Program-made: the position numbers and the translations under genes
Notes under the pieces: model-generated
Seen by the model: the letters and a program-made list of their open reading frames with translations, nothing else
Database searches by the model: none
Told to the model about the DNA's origin: nothing
Shown: piece after piece, positions 33,956 to 44,570 of the stretch
Numbering within the stretch: position 1 is the stretch's first letter
Layout of the letters: each line of letters opens with the position of its first letter
From: Gemmobacter lutimaris
GTDB taxonomy: Bacteria > Pseudomonadota > Alphaproteobacteria > Rhodobacterales > Rhodobacteraceae
Reading direction: 5' to 3'
DNA length: 64,000 bases
Assembly (NCBI RefSeq): GCF_003570715.1
Contig: NZ_QXXQ01000002.1
Span: 1-64,000, forward strand

Positions 33956-35755
33956 ATGACCCAGCTTGACCGCATCCGCAATTTCTCGATCGTGGCCCAT
34001 ATCGACCACGGCAAATCCACACTCGCCGACCGTCTGATCCAGATGACGGGCACGGTGGCTGCGCGCGACATGAAGGCGCAGATGCTGGACAGCATGGATA
34101 TCGAGCGCGAGCGCGGCATCACCATCAAGGCCAACACCGTGCGGATCGAATATCCGGCGAAGGATGGCAATACCTACATCCTCAACCTGATCGACACGCC
34201 CGGTCACGTTGACTTTGCCTATGAAGTCTCGCGCAGCATGCGCGCGGTCGAGGGTTCGCTTCTGGTTGTGGATGCGTCGCAGGGGGTCGAGGCGCAGACG
34301 CTGGCCAATGTCTATCAGGCGATTGATGCGGGCCATGACATCGTGCCCGTGCTCAACAAGGTGGACCTTCCGGCGGCCGACCCGGAGCGGGTGAAGGAAA
34401 ACATCGAGGATGTGATCGGCATCGACGCCTCTGATGCGATCCCGATCTCGGCCAAGACCGGCCTCGGCATTCCCGATGTGCTGGAGGCCATCGTGAAGCG
34501 CCTGCCCGCGCCCAAAGGCGACCGCGACGCACCGCTGAAGGCCATGCTGGTGGACAGCTGGTATGACGCCTATCTGGGCGTCGTCGTCATGATCCGTGTC
34601 ATTGACGGCGTGATCAGGAAGGGCGACCGGGTCAAGATGATGCAGACCGGCGCGGTTTACGGCATCGACAAGCTGGCGGTGCTGAAACCGCAGATGGTGG
34701 ATATTCCCGAACTGGGGCCGGGCGAGATCGGCGTGCTGACCGCCTCGATCAAGCAGGTCCGCGACACCCGCGTCGGCGACACGATCACGCATGAGCGCAA
34801 GCCCTGCGACGCGCCGCTGCCCGGGTTCAAACCGGCGCAGCCGGTGGTTTTCTGCGGCCTGTTCCCGGTCGATGCGAATGACTTCGAGGCTTTGCGCGAC
34901 GCCATCGAAAAGCTGGCGCTGAACGACGCGAGCTTCAGCTACGAGATGGAAACCTCGGCCGCGCTGGGCTTCGGTTTCCGCATGGGCTTCCTGGGCTTGC
35001 TGCATCTGGAAGTCGTGCGCGACCGGCTGGAGCGGGAATATGACCTCGACCTGATCACCACCGCGCCTTCTGTGGTCTTCAAGCTGCACATGAAGGATGG
35101 CGAGGTGCGCGAGCTGCACAACCCCGCCGACATGCCCGACCTGACCTATATCGACCATATCGAAGAGCCGCGCATCAAGGCCACGATCATGGTGCCGGAC
35201 GAATATCTGGGTGACATCCTCAAGCTCTGCCAGGATCGCCGGGGCATCCAGTTGAATCTCACCTATGCCGGCAGCCGCGCCATGGTGGAATACGACCTGC
35301 CGCTGGCCGAGGTGGTGTTCGATTTCTACGACCGGCTGAAATCGGTGACCAAGGGCTATGCCTCGTTCGACTATCAATTGTCGGAATACCGCGAGGACAA
35401 TCTGGTGAAGATGTCCATTCTGGTGAACGACGAGCCGGTGGATGCGCTGGCGATCATGGTCCACCGTGACCGGGCCGAGGCGCGGGGCCGCGTGATGGTG
35501 GAAAAGCTGAAAGAGCTGATCCCCCGCCACATGTTCAAGATTCCGATTCAGGCGGCGATTGGCGGCCGTGTCATCGCGCGCGAGACGATCAGCGCCATGC
35601 GCAAGGACGTGACCGCGAAATGCTATGGCGGCGACGCGACCCGGAAGAAGAAGCTCTTGGAGAAGCAGAAAGAGGGCAAGAAGAAGATGCGCCAGTTCGG
35701 GAAAGTGGAAATCCCGCAAAGCGCCTTCATCAATGCGCTCAAGATGGATGGGTGA
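33956..35755 (+). CDS. lepA: Elongation factor 4 (LepA, back-translocating GTPase)
   Basis: 599 residues. Ribosome-associated GTPase with G1 [14 protein letters not shown] near 15-28, G3 DTPGHVDF near 77 and G4 NKVDLP near 131. The LepA-specific C-terminal domain ends [21 protein letters not shown]. Complete. Its stop lies 3 bases from the stop of the convergent nuclease gene, leaving no room for a terminator. The expected terminator is instead 860 bases downstream (36615). Confidence 0.97.
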   Translation: MTQLDRIRNFSIVAHIDHGKSTLADRLIQMTGTVAARDMKAQMLDSMDIERERGITIKANTVRIEYPAKDGNTYILNLIDTPGHVDFAYEVSRSMRAVEGSLLVVDASQGVEAQTLANVYQAIDAGHDIVPVLNKVDLPAADPERVKENIEDVIGIDASDAIPISAKTGLGIPDVLEAIVKRLPAPKGDRDAPLKAMLVDSWYDAYLGVVVMIRVIDGVIRKGDRVKMMQTGAVYGIDKLAVLKPQMVDIPELGPGEIGVLTASIKQVRDTRVGDTITHERKPCDAPLPGFKPAQPVVFCGLFPVDANDFEALRDAIEKLALNDASFSYEMETSAALGFGFRMGFLGLLHLEVVRDRLEREYDLDLITTAPSVVFKLHMKDGEVRELHNPADMPDLTYIDHIEEPRIKATIMVPDEYLGDILKLCQDRRGIQLNLTYAGSRAMVEYDLPLAEVVFDFYDRLKSVTKGYASFDYQLSEYREDNLVKMSILVNDEPVDALAIMVHRDRAEARGRVMVEKLKELIPRHMFKIPIQAAIGGRVIARETISAMRKDVTAKCYGGDATRKKKLLEKQKEGKKKMRQFGKVEIPQSAFINALKMDG

Positions 35756-35758
35756 GGG

Positions 35759-36547
35759 TTATTCCTCACCTTCATTCCATTGCTGCTGTATCATTGTTAG
35801 CAAGGCTTGCGTTGTTTGGTTGCGCTTTTCTTGGTCTGCAATTTGCAAGAACTCAATGTCAGAAAAGTCATCGCCACGCTTGCGATTCTGAGATGGTTCA
35901 AGAGATTCAATGAGGATGGCTTCCATCAAGGAAATTATCTGAGGAATACCAACAGAGAAATCTGGCTCTCCTAACTTTCCGGTAGAATCCACACCCTTCA
36001 AACCAAACCACGAGAAGCGATCCCAGCGACCGTTCAATCTGTCGCGCGTATGTTCAGACAGACGAACCCCCAAAGGCCTATCTACTGAGCGCCCAACGTA
36101 AATTACGCGGGATCTGTCATAGAGTAGGTAGATGCCAACCTGTTCGCAGAAGTCGATTGATTTGGCGCCTTGCTGTTGCTGTCCAAGTAGCCTCGGTTTG
36201 TGTCGCCAAATCACTTTGCTGGCGTGCCAATACATACCAACAGATTTAACGATAGACTTGGTTTCGATCTCGGATTCTTGATCGGCACTGCGAACCACAT
36301 CAATTTGTGCGCCAGTTTCGGACCGAAGCATAAAGATGCCCGGGTTTGTTTTTATGAACGGGCTGACTTCACCCTCATTTTTGATTGAATTATTAATCGC
36401 AACAAATACCGTATTTGCAGGAGTTGCGTCAAGAGAGCGCCGGAGTTTCATCTCCTCGATTTTCTCGGCAATTGTTTTATAATGTAAAGCCTGACCAGAC
36501 CGTGTGAGCACAGCTATGGCAGCTTCTTTCCATGCTAAGTCCGACAT
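35759..36547 (-). CDS. HARE-HTH plus GIY-YIG nuclease, probably horizontally acquired
   Basis: 262 residues. Residues about 5-75 fit a HARE-HTH domain (WKEAAIAVLTRSGQALHYKTIAEKI), the winged helix found fused to restriction nucleases and thought to read modified DNA. Residues 138-225 are a GIY-YIG endonuclease: GIYLLYD (138-144), YVGRS (150-154), R162, H166, the metal glutamate in MEAILIESL (E209) and N221. All catalytic residues are present. A linker (103-135) contains GMYWHASKVIWRHKPRLLGQ. The gene is visibly AT-richer than its neighbours and has atypical codon use. It lies alone between lepA and the lepA-side terminator. A lone nuclease or anti-phage function is inferred from the domains. 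Confidence 0.8.
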   Translation of the reverse strand: MSDLAWKEAAIAVLTRSGQALHYKTIAEKIEEMKLRRSLDATPANTVFVAINNSIKNEGEVSPFIKTNPGIFMLRSETGAQIDVVRSADQESEIETKSIVKSVGMYWHASKVIWRHKPRLLGQQQQGAKSIDFCEQVGIYLLYDRSRVIYVGRSVDRPLGVRLSEHTRDRLNGRWDRFSWFGLKGVDSTGKLGEPDFSVGIPQIISLMEAILIESLEPSQNRKRGDDFSDIEFLQIADQEKRNQTTQALLTMIQQQWNEGEE

Positions 36548-36614
36548 GTAGCTCTCAAGTGACTATGTTCATAGCAGTTTAGCTAGAGCGTTACTACTTG
36601 ACAACGTATCTGAC

Positions 36615-36640
36615 GCGGCAGGGTTTCCCCTGCCGCTTTT
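36615..36640 (+). terminator. Terminator beyond the nuclease gene, probably originally that of lepA
   Basis: Stem GCGGCAGGG/CCCTGCCGC with loop TTTC, then TTTT on the plus strand. Its T run faces the direction of lepA, although the HARE-GIY gene now lies in between. It could still end lepA and act weakly for the ETF-QO gene on the other strand. Confidence 0.75.
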
Positions 36641-36643
36641 GCC

Positions 36644-38287
36644 TTACATGTTCGGGTAGTTCGGGCCGTCGCCGCCTTGTGGTGTGGTCCAGTTGATGTT
36701 CTGCGACGGGTCTTTGATGTCGCAGGTCTTGCAGTGGACGCAGTTCTGGAAGTTGATCTGGAACCGCGCCTCGGCGCCCTCGCCGATCACCTCGTAGACG
36801 CCGGCGGGGCAGTAGCGTTGCGCCGGCTCGTCATACTCGGGCAGGTTGACGCGGATTGGCAGCGACGGGTCTTTCAGCTTCAGATGCGCGGGCTGGCTTT
36901 CATCGTGGTTAGTAAAGCTGAAGGCCACGTTGGTCAGACGGTCGAAGGACAGTTTGCCATCGGGCTTCGGATAGTCGATCTTCTTGAAGTCCTTGGCCTT
37001 GCCGGTCGCGGCCGCATCGGTCTTGCCGTGTTTCAGCGTGCCGAACAGCGTCAGGCCGATGGTGTTCAGCCACATATCGGCGCCGCCGCCCATCAGCGAG
37101 GCGATGAGGCCGAATTTCGACCACAGCGGCTTGACGTTGCGGACCTTCTTCAGATCCTTGCCGATCGGGCCGCTGCGCACCTCGGCTTCATAGGCAGCGA
37201 GTTCGTCGCCCTCGCGGCCTGCCTTGATCGCGTCAAAGGCGGCTTCAGCCGCGGCCTTGCCCGACAGCATGGCATTGTGGTTGCCCTTGATGCGCGGCAC
37301 GTTCACCATGCCGACCGAGCAGCCCAGCAGGGCCACACCCGGCGCCACCATCTTGGGCATGGACTGCCAGCCGCCCTCGCTGATCGCGCGGGCGCCATAG
37401 GCCACGCGCTTGCCGCCTGCCAGCAGATCGGCCACCATCGGGTGATGCTTGAAGCGCTGGAACTCCATGTAGGGGTAGAGGTGCGGGTTGGCATAGTTCA
37501 GGTGAACCACAAAGCCAACGTAGACCTGATTGTTTTCAAGGTGGTAGATGAACGAACCGCCCCCGGCATTCGACCCGAGCGGCCAGCCCATCGTATGCGT
37601 GACCGTGCCCTCGCGGTGCTTGGCGGGGTCGATCTCCCAGATCTCTTTCATGCCGATGCCGAATTTCTGCGGGCAATGGCCCTTCGACAGGTCATATTTC
37701 GCGATGACCTCTTTCGACAGCGACCCGCGCACGCCTTCCGCGAGGAAGACGTATTTGCCGCGCAGCTCCATCCCCGGCTCGTAGTTCGGGCCGGGCTGGC
37801 CGTCCTCGCCCAGTCCGAATTCGCCGGCGACGACGCCGACCACCCGGTCGCCTTCGTAAACCAGTTGCGAACAGGACATGCCGGGGAAAATCTCCACCCC
37901 CAGCCCCTCGGCCACGCCGGCCATCCAGCGGCAGACATTCGCCATCGAGACGATGTATTTGCCATGGTTGTTCATGAAGGGCGGCATGGGCCAGTTCGGG
38001 ATGCGGGCCTGACCGGCCGGGCCGAGGATATAAAAATTGTCCTCTTTCACCTCGGTCTTGATCGGGGCGTCCATTGACTGCCAGTCGGGCAGCAGCGCAT
38101 CCAGACCGCAGGTATCCAGCACGGCGCCCGAAAGGATATGCGCGCCGACTTCGGACCCCTTTTCCAGCAGCACGACATTCAGATCGGGGTCGAGCTGTTT
38201 CAGCCGGATCGCCGCTGACAGACCCGCAGGCCCGCCGCCTACGATCACGACATCGTATTCCATGCTCTCGCGTTCGATCTCTGCCAT
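36644..38287 (-). CDS. Electron transfer flavoprotein-ubiquinone oxidoreductase
   Basis: 547 residues. Membrane-associated FAD and [4Fe-4S] protein that passes electrons from ETF to ubiquinone. FAD-binding motif YDVVIVGGGPAGLSAAIRL near 10-28. The family C-terminus has the iron-sulfur cysteines YCPAG, CVHCKTCDIKDP (residues about 488-520), and the ending NWTTPQGGDGPNYPNM. The start at 38287 follows GGGGAG with proper spacing; an upstream ATG adds only ten residues. Divergent to greA. It links to fatty and amino acid oxidation. Confidence 0.96.
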   Translation of the reverse strand: MAEIERESMEYDVVIVGGGPAGLSAAIRLKQLDPDLNVVLLEKGSEVGAHILSGAVLDTCGLDALLPDWQSMDAPIKTEVKEDNFYILGPAGQARIPNWPMPPFMNNHGKYIVSMANVCRWMAGVAEGLGVEIFPGMSCSQLVYEGDRVVGVVAGEFGLGEDGQPGPNYEPGMELRGKYVFLAEGVRGSLSKEVIAKYDLSKGHCPQKFGIGMKEIWEIDPAKHREGTVTHTMGWPLGSNAGGGSFIYHLENNQVYVGFVVHLNYANPHLYPYMEFQRFKHHPMVADLLAGGKRVAYGARAISEGGWQSMPKMVAPGVALLGCSVGMVNVPRIKGNHNAMLSGKAAAEAAFDAIKAGREGDELAAYEAEVRSGPIGKDLKKVRNVKPLWSKFGLIASLMGGGADMWLNTIGLTLFGTLKHGKTDAAATGKAKDFKKIDYPKPDGKLSFDRLTNVAFSFTNHDESQPAHLKLKDPSLPIRVNLPEYDEPAQRYCPAGVYEVIGEGAEARFQINFQNCVHCKTCDIKDPSQNINWTTPQGGDGPNYPNM

Positions 38288-38573
38288 CCGCGTCTCCCCT
38301 GTGGCTACGGGCGCCACGCGCCGCTTGCTGGATTTGTCCGGGGTTTTGTCTGCCCCAAGGGAAAGCGCCCGTCAATCGTGACGCAACATCAAATCGCTGC
38401 ATCGCGGCGTAGGAGAAATATTCTTGCGGCAACTATGACGCAAGCATCCGCCCATCTGTCGTTTCCCTGCCGCGGCCCCTTGCATTTGCGGCGCCGGTGC
38501 GGTCTGGTGAGGCGAAGACGAAGGAGAGTCATGGCCTGGCCGGGCCGTGGCTTTGTTTTTTGGTGAGAGACCG

Positions 38574-39044
38574 ATGGAAAAGATTCCGATGACCCGCGCA
38601 GGGTTCGACATGCTGGATGGCGAGCTGAAGCACCTGAAATCGGTGGAGCGGCCCGCCATCATCCAGGCCATCGCCGAGGCGCGTGAACTGGGTGACCTGT
38701 CGGAAAATGCCGAATACCACTCCGCCCGCGAGAAGCAGAGCTTCATCGAAGGCCGCATCAAGGAGCTTGAGGGCACCCTGTCGCTGGCCGAAGTGATCGA
38801 CACCGCGAAACTGTCGGGACCGATCAAGTTTGGTGCCACGGTGACGCTGGTGGACGAAGACACGGATCAGGAAAAGACCTATCAGATCGTCGGCGAGGTC
38901 GAGGCGGATCTGGAGCGCGGGCTGCTGAACATCCGCTCGCCGCTGGCGCGGGCACTGATCGGCAAGGACGAAGGCGACAGTGTCGAGGTCAAGACGCCGG
39001 GCGGTGACCGCAGTTACGAAGTGCTGAGCGTCCGTTACATCTGA
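38574..39044 (+). CDS. greA: Transcription elongation factor GreA
   Basis: 156 residues. A coiled-coil N-terminus ([23 protein letters not shown]) has the acidic tip loop [15 protein letters not shown] near 43-57 that stimulates transcript cleavage in RNA polymerase. The FKBP-like C-terminal domain ends [14 protein letters not shown]. The frame extends to 38547, but the ATG at 38574 begins the conserved N-terminus. It precedes a membrane coiled-coil gene 15 bases downstream. Confidence 0.95.
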   Translation: MEKIPMTRAGFDMLDGELKHLKSVERPAIIQAIAEARELGDLSENAEYHSAREKQSFIEGRIKELEGTLSLAEVIDTAKLSGPIKFGATVTLVDEDTDQEKTYQIVGEVEADLERGLLNIRSPLARALIGKDEGDSVEVKTPGGDRSYEVLSVRYI

Positions 39045-39059
39045 GGCGAGGGAGGCACC

Positions 39060-40049
39060 ATGCCCGAACCGCATGACAGCCCGAACGGTGGCGCGGCAGA
39101 GACCGGTGCCCGGTTTTCGCGTGTGGAGGCCGTGGCCGCCGCGCTGAGTGTGATCTGGGTGGTGGCTGTCGCCGCCTATCTTCTGGCCGGGCCGGGGGAG
39201 GGCGGGACCCTTGATCTGGTGATGACGCTGGTCATGGTTTTCCTGCCCATCGCGCTGATCTGGATCGGGGTGACGACGCTGCGCTCGGTGCAGGATCTGC
39301 GGGCCGAGGCCGCGCGGTTGCAAGCCTCGGTCGAGACGATGCGGGCTGCCTGGGTGCAAAGCCAGGTACAGCCCTCGGTCGAGCAGAAGCTGCAAGAGAT
39401 CGAGCGCGCGGCCAAGACGGCAGAGACGGTATTGGCCACATTCACCTCGCGCCGCGATGCTTCGCTGGTGCAGGCATCGGCTGACCGCAAGGCGGCGCTT
39501 GTCGTTCCGTCCAGGGTTGGCGTGGGCGAGGATCAGCCCGCGCTGGCACTTGGGACGCCGGCCGAAGACCTGCGCGCGCCGCTGTCGGTGGCCGAATTCA
39601 TCCGGGCGCTGCAATTTCCCGAGAACCCGGATGACCGCGACGGTTTTCGGGCGCTGCGTCTGGCGCTGGAGGATCGCACGGTTGCCAAGCTGATCCGCGC
39701 GGCACAGGACGTTCTGACGCTTCTGGCGCAGGAAGGCATCTACATGGATGACCTGAAACCCGAGCGCGCGCGGCCCGAACTGTGGCGCAGTTTTGCCCAA
39801 GGCGAGCGCGGGCGGGCGATTTCGGGGCTGGGGGGGATTCGTGACCGGTCGTCGTTGGCGCTGACGGCGGGGAGGATGCGGGAAGACCCGATCTTCCGCG
39901 ATGCGGCGCATCATTTCCTGCGGACCTTCGACAAGACCTTTACCGAGTTCGAGAAGAACGCGAGCGATGCCGAACTGGTCGATCTGGCAGATACCCGTAC
40001 CGCGCGCGCCTTCATGCTGTTTGGCCGGGTCGCGGGGGTTTTCGAGTAG
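39060..40049 (+). CDS. Membrane protein with coiled coil, unknown function
   Basis: 329 residues. Two predicted transmembrane helices (about 22-42 and 50-73) are followed by a coiled coil (about 75-135, LRAEAARLQASVETMRAAWVQSQ). A soluble helical C-terminal part follows (about 150-329, LRAPLSVAEFIRALQFPENPDDRDGF). It is a conserved type of Rhodobacteraceae protein as far as I can judge, without a known role. It follows greA by 15 bases, suggesting cotranscription. No catalytic motifs are seen. Confidence 0.72.
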   Translation: MPEPHDSPNGGAAETGARFSRVEAVAAALSVIWVVAVAAYLLAGPGEGGTLDLVMTLVMVFLPIALIWIGVTTLRSVQDLRAEAARLQASVETMRAAWVQSQVQPSVEQKLQEIERAAKTAETVLATFTSRRDASLVQASADRKAALVVPSRVGVGEDQPALALGTPAEDLRAPLSVAEFIRALQFPENPDDRDGFRALRLALEDRTVAKLIRAAQDVLTLLAQEGIYMDDLKPERARPELWRSFAQGERGRAISGLGGIRDRSSLALTAGRMREDPIFRDAAHHFLRTFDKTFTEFEKNASDAELVDLADTRTARAFMLFGRVAGVFE

Positions 40050-40119
40050 CCCGCGCTTTTCGGGCAGAGCGGGCCCTTGCGGGCCCGCGCGACTTTTGTC
40101 TCGGCGTCCGCCGATGGCG

Positions 40120-40166
40120 GATCGCCTCGGGTGCGCCTCCGGCAGGAGTATTTTGCAAGAAGCAAA
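40120..40166 (+). repeat. Degenerate copy of the intergenic palindromic repeat
   Basis: The end of the gap between converging genes has a hairpin-prone GGGCCC-TTGC-GGGCCC at 40071-40086. A CCTCCGGCAGGAGTATTTTG tail follows, ending AGAAGCAAA. The tail resembles the GATATTT-type tail of the other two copies. It is divergent enough that its membership is tentative. Confidence 0.4.
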
Positions 40167-40168
40167 TA

Positions 40169-41524
40169 TCAGACCGGCGTGGCAGTGAGCCAGACACCGC
40201 CTTCGGGACGCAGGGTCAGGATCATCACGGGTTTCGGGGTGCGGCCGGGGACGGGTGCGAAGGTGAAACGGGCCAGCAGTGTGGCGAGGATGATCACCGC
40301 CTCCTGCATGGCGAAGCTGGCGCCGATGCAGATTCGGGGTCCGTCGCCGAAGGGCAGGAAGGCGAAGCGTTCTGGACGGTGATCGAGGAAGCGCTCGGGC
40401 CGGAAGGCGTCAGGGTCGGGCCAGAGCTTGTGGTGCCGGTGCAGGGCGTAGATGGGCAGAATCACCGTATCACCGGGGCGGACCTCGCGGCCGCAGAGCC
40501 GGTCCGGGGTTTGGGCGGTGCGCGACAGGAATGCGGCGGGCGGATAGAGGCGCAGGGTTTCTTCAACCATGGCGCGGATGAAGGGCAGGTGGGGCAGGTC
40601 ATCTACCGTGGCGGCACGCGGGCCAAGGCGGGCCTGTGCTTCGGTCCTAGCGCGGGCCTGTCGGGCGGGATCGAAAGCGGCGAGGTAGAGCGCCCACGAC
40701 AGGGTGAGCGCAGTGGTTTCATGGCCCGCCACGATGAAGGTCAGCAGGTTGTCGCGCAGTTCCGCCGTTGTCATCCGGCGGCCGGTTTCGGGATCTTGCC
40801 CGGCCAGCAGCAGATCGAGCAGATCTGGCGGAGCAGAGGCACCGCGGGTTCTGCGACCCGCAATCGTGCTGTCGGCCATCTGTTTCATTGCGCCCATATG
40901 GGCACGAGCCTGCAGACGGGAGGGGCGCGGCACCCAGCCAGGCATGCCGAGGATGTCGAGCAGCGAGACCCTGGCGGTGCCTGCGATGTAATCTTCGATG
41001 GCGCGGTGGACGGCGGCGCGGTCAAGGCCCTCGCCGCCTGCGAAGGTCACGTCGGAGATGACGTCGAAAGTGGTGCGGACCATTTCGTCGAAGAGATCGA
41101 CCGCGCGCGGCCCGGCGGCGGCGATGCGGGTGCAGGCGGTTTCGGCGGCGGCGGTCATCACCGGGGCGAGGGCGGCGACATTGCGCTGCGAAAACACCGG
41201 CGCGGCGGTCCGGCGTTGCCAGAGCCAGCTTTGGCCTTCAGCCACGAAAAGGCTGTCACCGATGGCGGGTTCCAGCAACAGCTTGGTGACCACGGATTTC
41301 GGGTAATCCTGCACGCGATCCCGCAGGATCTGTTTCAGCGCAGCCGGGTCCATCACCATGTGCCAGCGCTTGCCTGTGCGACCGGACAGGATCGGGGCAT
41401 GGGTGGCGATTTCAGGGATCAGCTCCAGCACGTTGCGGCGTCCGGCGCGCAGTGAGCCGAGGATGCCCAGGGGCTCGGTCGCGAGCGGCACTCGGACGGG
41501 GAGAGGTGGGGCGGCTGCATCCAT
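40169..41524 (-). CDS. Cytochrome P450
   Basis: 451 residues from the ATG at 41524, with AGGAG 6 bases upstream. Heme-thiolate monooxygenase fold: I-helix oxygen-binding AGHETTALTLS (near 262), the ExxR motif in EETLRLYPP (near 330), and the cysteine ligand FGDGPRICIGASFA (near 393). No redox partner gene is adjacent. The substrate cannot be predicted. The open frame extends upstream past the ribosome binding site, but a shorter start is preferred. It converges on the membrane protein gene across a repeat. Confidence 0.93.
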   Translation of the reverse strand: MDAAAPPLPVRVPLATEPLGILGSLRAGRRNVLELIPEIATHAPILSGRTGKRWHMVMDPAALKQILRDRVQDYPKSVVTKLLLEPAIGDSLFVAEGQSWLWQRRTAAPVFSQRNVAALAPVMTAAAETACTRIAAAGPRAVDLFDEMVRTTFDVISDVTFAGGEGLDRAAVHRAIEDYIAGTARVSLLDILGMPGWVPRPSRLQARAHMGAMKQMADSTIAGRRTRGASAPPDLLDLLLAGQDPETGRRMTTAELRDNLLTFIVAGHETTALTLSWALYLAAFDPARQARARTEAQARLGPRAATVDDLPHLPFIRAMVEETLRLYPPAAFLSRTAQTPDRLCGREVRPGDTVILPIYALHRHHKLWPDPDAFRPERFLDHRPERFAFLPFGDGPRICIGASFAMQEAVIILATLLARFTFAPVPGRTPKPVMILTLRPEGGVWLTATPV

Positions 41525-41639
41525 CGGGGACTCCTGTCGCCATGGATATAGGCGCCGAAGCGCGCGGGACAACGGCCCGGCGTTGCGCCGGTGGCGGCAA
41601 GCGGGTAATCCGGTGGGCGCCCCCGACCGGAGAGTGCCG

Positions 41640-42245
41640 ATGTTGCGAACTGACCGCCGTCTTGTCCTGTCCCTGGCCCTGGTTTTGCTGGGAGCCTGTG
41701 CGAAGAACGACCTGTCTGACCCGCCCGCGGATCTGGGCGATTTCGTGCTGGGACATAACATCGTCGTGGCCGACAAGATGCAGAAGGTGCCGATCTCGCG
41801 CGAGGCGACAGTTGAGGAATGGGAGACCGCCATGAAGAAGGCGGTGGAGGATCGTTTCGGGCGATACGAGGGCAATCGGATCTACAATATCGGCATTGCG
41901 GTCGATGCCTATGCACTGGCCCCGCCCGGTATTCCTGTGGTTCTGTCGCCGAAATCGGTGCTGGTGATCACGGCGAATGTCTGGGACGACGCGCAGCAGA
42001 AGAAGCTGAGCGGTGAAGGCAAGCAGATGACCATTTTCGAAAGTCTGGATGGCGAAAGTGTCGTGGGTTCGGGATTGACCAAGACGCGCGAACAGCAGAT
42101 GGCGGCGCTGTCCTTCAATGCCGTCAAGGCGGTGGAGAAATGGTTCCTAGAAAACCCGGAATGGTTCGACCTGCCTCCGAAGGGGAAGGAGGCGAAGGTA
42201 GCCTCCGCCGTGAAGCCCGAAGATGAGGCCGCTTCCGGCAAGTGA
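41640..42245 (+). CDS. Putative lipoprotein of unknown function
   Basis: 201 residues. The lipobox LLGACAKN (Cys near 20) follows a hydrophobic signal, so the mature protein should be attached to a membrane. The remaining domain has EEWETAMKKAVEDRFGRYEG and PPGIPVVLSPKSVLVITANVWDD. This resembles periplasmic lipoproteins of alphaproteobacteria but no function is known. It is divergent from the P450 gene and is followed by tuf after an about 90 base gap carrying a promoter. Confidence 0.75.
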   Translation: MLRTDRRLVLSLALVLLGACAKNDLSDPPADLGDFVLGHNIVVADKMQKVPISREATVEEWETAMKKAVEDRFGRYEGNRIYNIGIAVDAYALAPPGIPVVLSPKSVLVITANVWDDAQQKKLSGEGKQMTIFESLDGESVVGSGLTKTREQQMAALSFNAVKAVEKWFLENPEWFDLPPKGKEAKVASAVKPEDEAASGK

Positions 42246-42248
42246 GGC

Positions 42249-42277
42249 TTGATTTTCCCGGTTTTCATGGCTAAGTC
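42249..42277 (+). promoter_or_regulatory. Candidate promoter of tuf
   Basis: TTGATT and TAAGTC are separated by 17 bases, ending about 60 bases before the tuf ATG. The -35 hexamer is the same as in the tRNA-Trp promoter at 46848. Position and spacing are convincing; the hexamers are approximate. Confidence 0.45.
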
Positions 42278-42336
42278 GCGGCCGGTGTAGATTGACGGGC
42301 CTTGTCCTCAGGGCCCCACAGACCGCGAGGGCCCCC

Positions 42337-43512
<1,176 letters not shown>

Positions 43513-43580
43513 TGATCCCGAGACGCGCCCACAAAGGCGTGTCGAAGATCATCGGGTGATCACTCGGATCATCTGATCGA

Positions 43581-43606
43581 AAGGCCGCCCTTCGGGGCGG
43601 CCTTTT
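43581..43606 (+). terminator. Terminator of tuf
   Basis: A perfect 10-base stem AAGGCCGCCC/GGGCGGCCTT with a TTCG tetraloop, followed by TT. The stem is nearly identical to the terminator at 44517. Confidence 0.92.
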
Positions 43607-43671
43607 CGCTTCGGCTGGACGACAGCCGCAGCATGGCTAGGGTGGGTGCCAACCGACCTGAGGACCAAGAT

Positions 43672-44100
43672 ATGACCGATTGCCTGTTCTGCCGGATCGC
43701 CGCCGGTGCGCTGCCTGCGCACAAGCTTTATGAGGATGATCACATCCTCGCCTTTCTCGATCTGCATCCGATCCGGCCCGGTCATGCGCTGGTGATCCCG
43801 AAGGCGCATCACGTCTGGTTCGAGGATCTGCCGCCCGACCTTGCGACCCGCGTGACCACCTGTGCGCAGCAGCTTGCGCGGCGGATGAAGGCGCTTTACG
43901 GCGTGCCGCGTGTTGCGATGTTCTACACCGGCATTCATGTGCCGCATGCCCACGCCCATGTGGTGCCGATGCAGGATCAGCATGACGTCACCTCGGCCGC
44001 CTATCTGGCTGAGGGGCCGGGTGTGTTCAGCGCGCCGCCGCAATTGCCCGCCGAGGAGATGGTCGCTATCGCCGCCGCCCTTCGACCCGCCTTTTCCTGA
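43672..44100 (+). CDS. HIT family protein (Fhit/AP4A hydrolase-like)
   Basis: 142 residues from the ATG at 43672 (MTDCLFCRIAAGALPAHKLYEDD). The N-terminal CLFC could bind zinc. The histidine triad is HVPHAHAHVVP near 98-108, followed by a Q-rich segment like Fhit-type members. It hydrolyses dinucleotide or AMP-linked substrates. It is different from the HINT protein at 17705. The next gene, a glyoxalase fold protein, starts 13 bases after its stop. The pair is enclosed by two near-identical terminators. Confidence 0.88.
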   Translation: MTDCLFCRIAAGALPAHKLYEDDHILAFLDLHPIRPGHALVIPKAHHVWFEDLPPDLATRVTTCAQQLARRMKALYGVPRVAMFYTGIHVPHAHAHVVPMQDQHDVTSAAYLAEGPGVFSAPPQLPAEEMVAIAAALRPAFS

Positions 44101-44113
44101 CCCGGAGTTTCCG

Positions 44114-44509
44114 ATGCCCCGTTACATCCATTCCATGATCCGCGTGCTGGACGAGGCGCGCTCGCTGGCCTTCTATGACGCCGCATTCGGGCTGAAGGTG
44201 GCCGAGCGGCTGGATTTTCCCGATTTCTCGTTGATCTACCTGTCCAATGCCGAATCCGAGGTGGAGCTGGAGCTGACGGTGAACCGGGGCCGGACAGAGC
44301 CATACGATCTTGGCGACGGCTACGGCCATATCGCCTTTTCGGTTGAGGATATTGCCGCCGAACATGCGCGGTTCACAACGGCCGGGCTGGGCCCAGGCAA
44401 GCTGGTGGAGTTCGCGCCGGGTGGCACTGTCATAGCGCGATTTTTCTTCGTCACTGACCCCGACGGCTACAAGATCGAGGTCTTGCAGCGCGGCGGGCGG
44501 TATCTCTGA
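44114..44509 (+). CDS. Glyoxalase (VOC family), lactoylglutathione lyase-like
   Basis: 131 residues, a single VOC domain. The four metal-ligand positions are visible: His in RYIHSMIRV, Glu in ELELT, His in YGHIAFSV, Glu near the end in YKIEVLQR. This pattern is that of GloA-type lactoylglutathione lyases, which convert the methylglyoxal-glutathione adduct to lactoylglutathione. The start is the ATG at 44114; the open frame extends far upstream only by coincidence. It probably forms a transcription unit with the HIT gene. Confidence 0.86.
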   Translation: MPRYIHSMIRVLDEARSLAFYDAAFGLKVAERLDFPDFSLIYLSNAESEVELELTVNRGRTEPYDLGDGYGHIAFSVEDIAAEHARFTTAGLGPGKLVEFAPGGTVIARFFFVTDPDGYKIEVLQRGGRYL

Positions 44510-44516
44510 TCACCGG

Positions 44517-44540
44517 AAGGCCGCCCTTGGGGCGGCCTTT
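44517..44540 (+). terminator. Terminator after the glyoxalase gene
   Basis: Stem AAGGCCGCCC/GGGCGGCCTT with a TTG loop, then TT. Same stem as at 43581. Confidence 0.88.
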
Positions 44541-44570
44541 GTGATTGCGAGGTTGGCATGATCCATTTAT

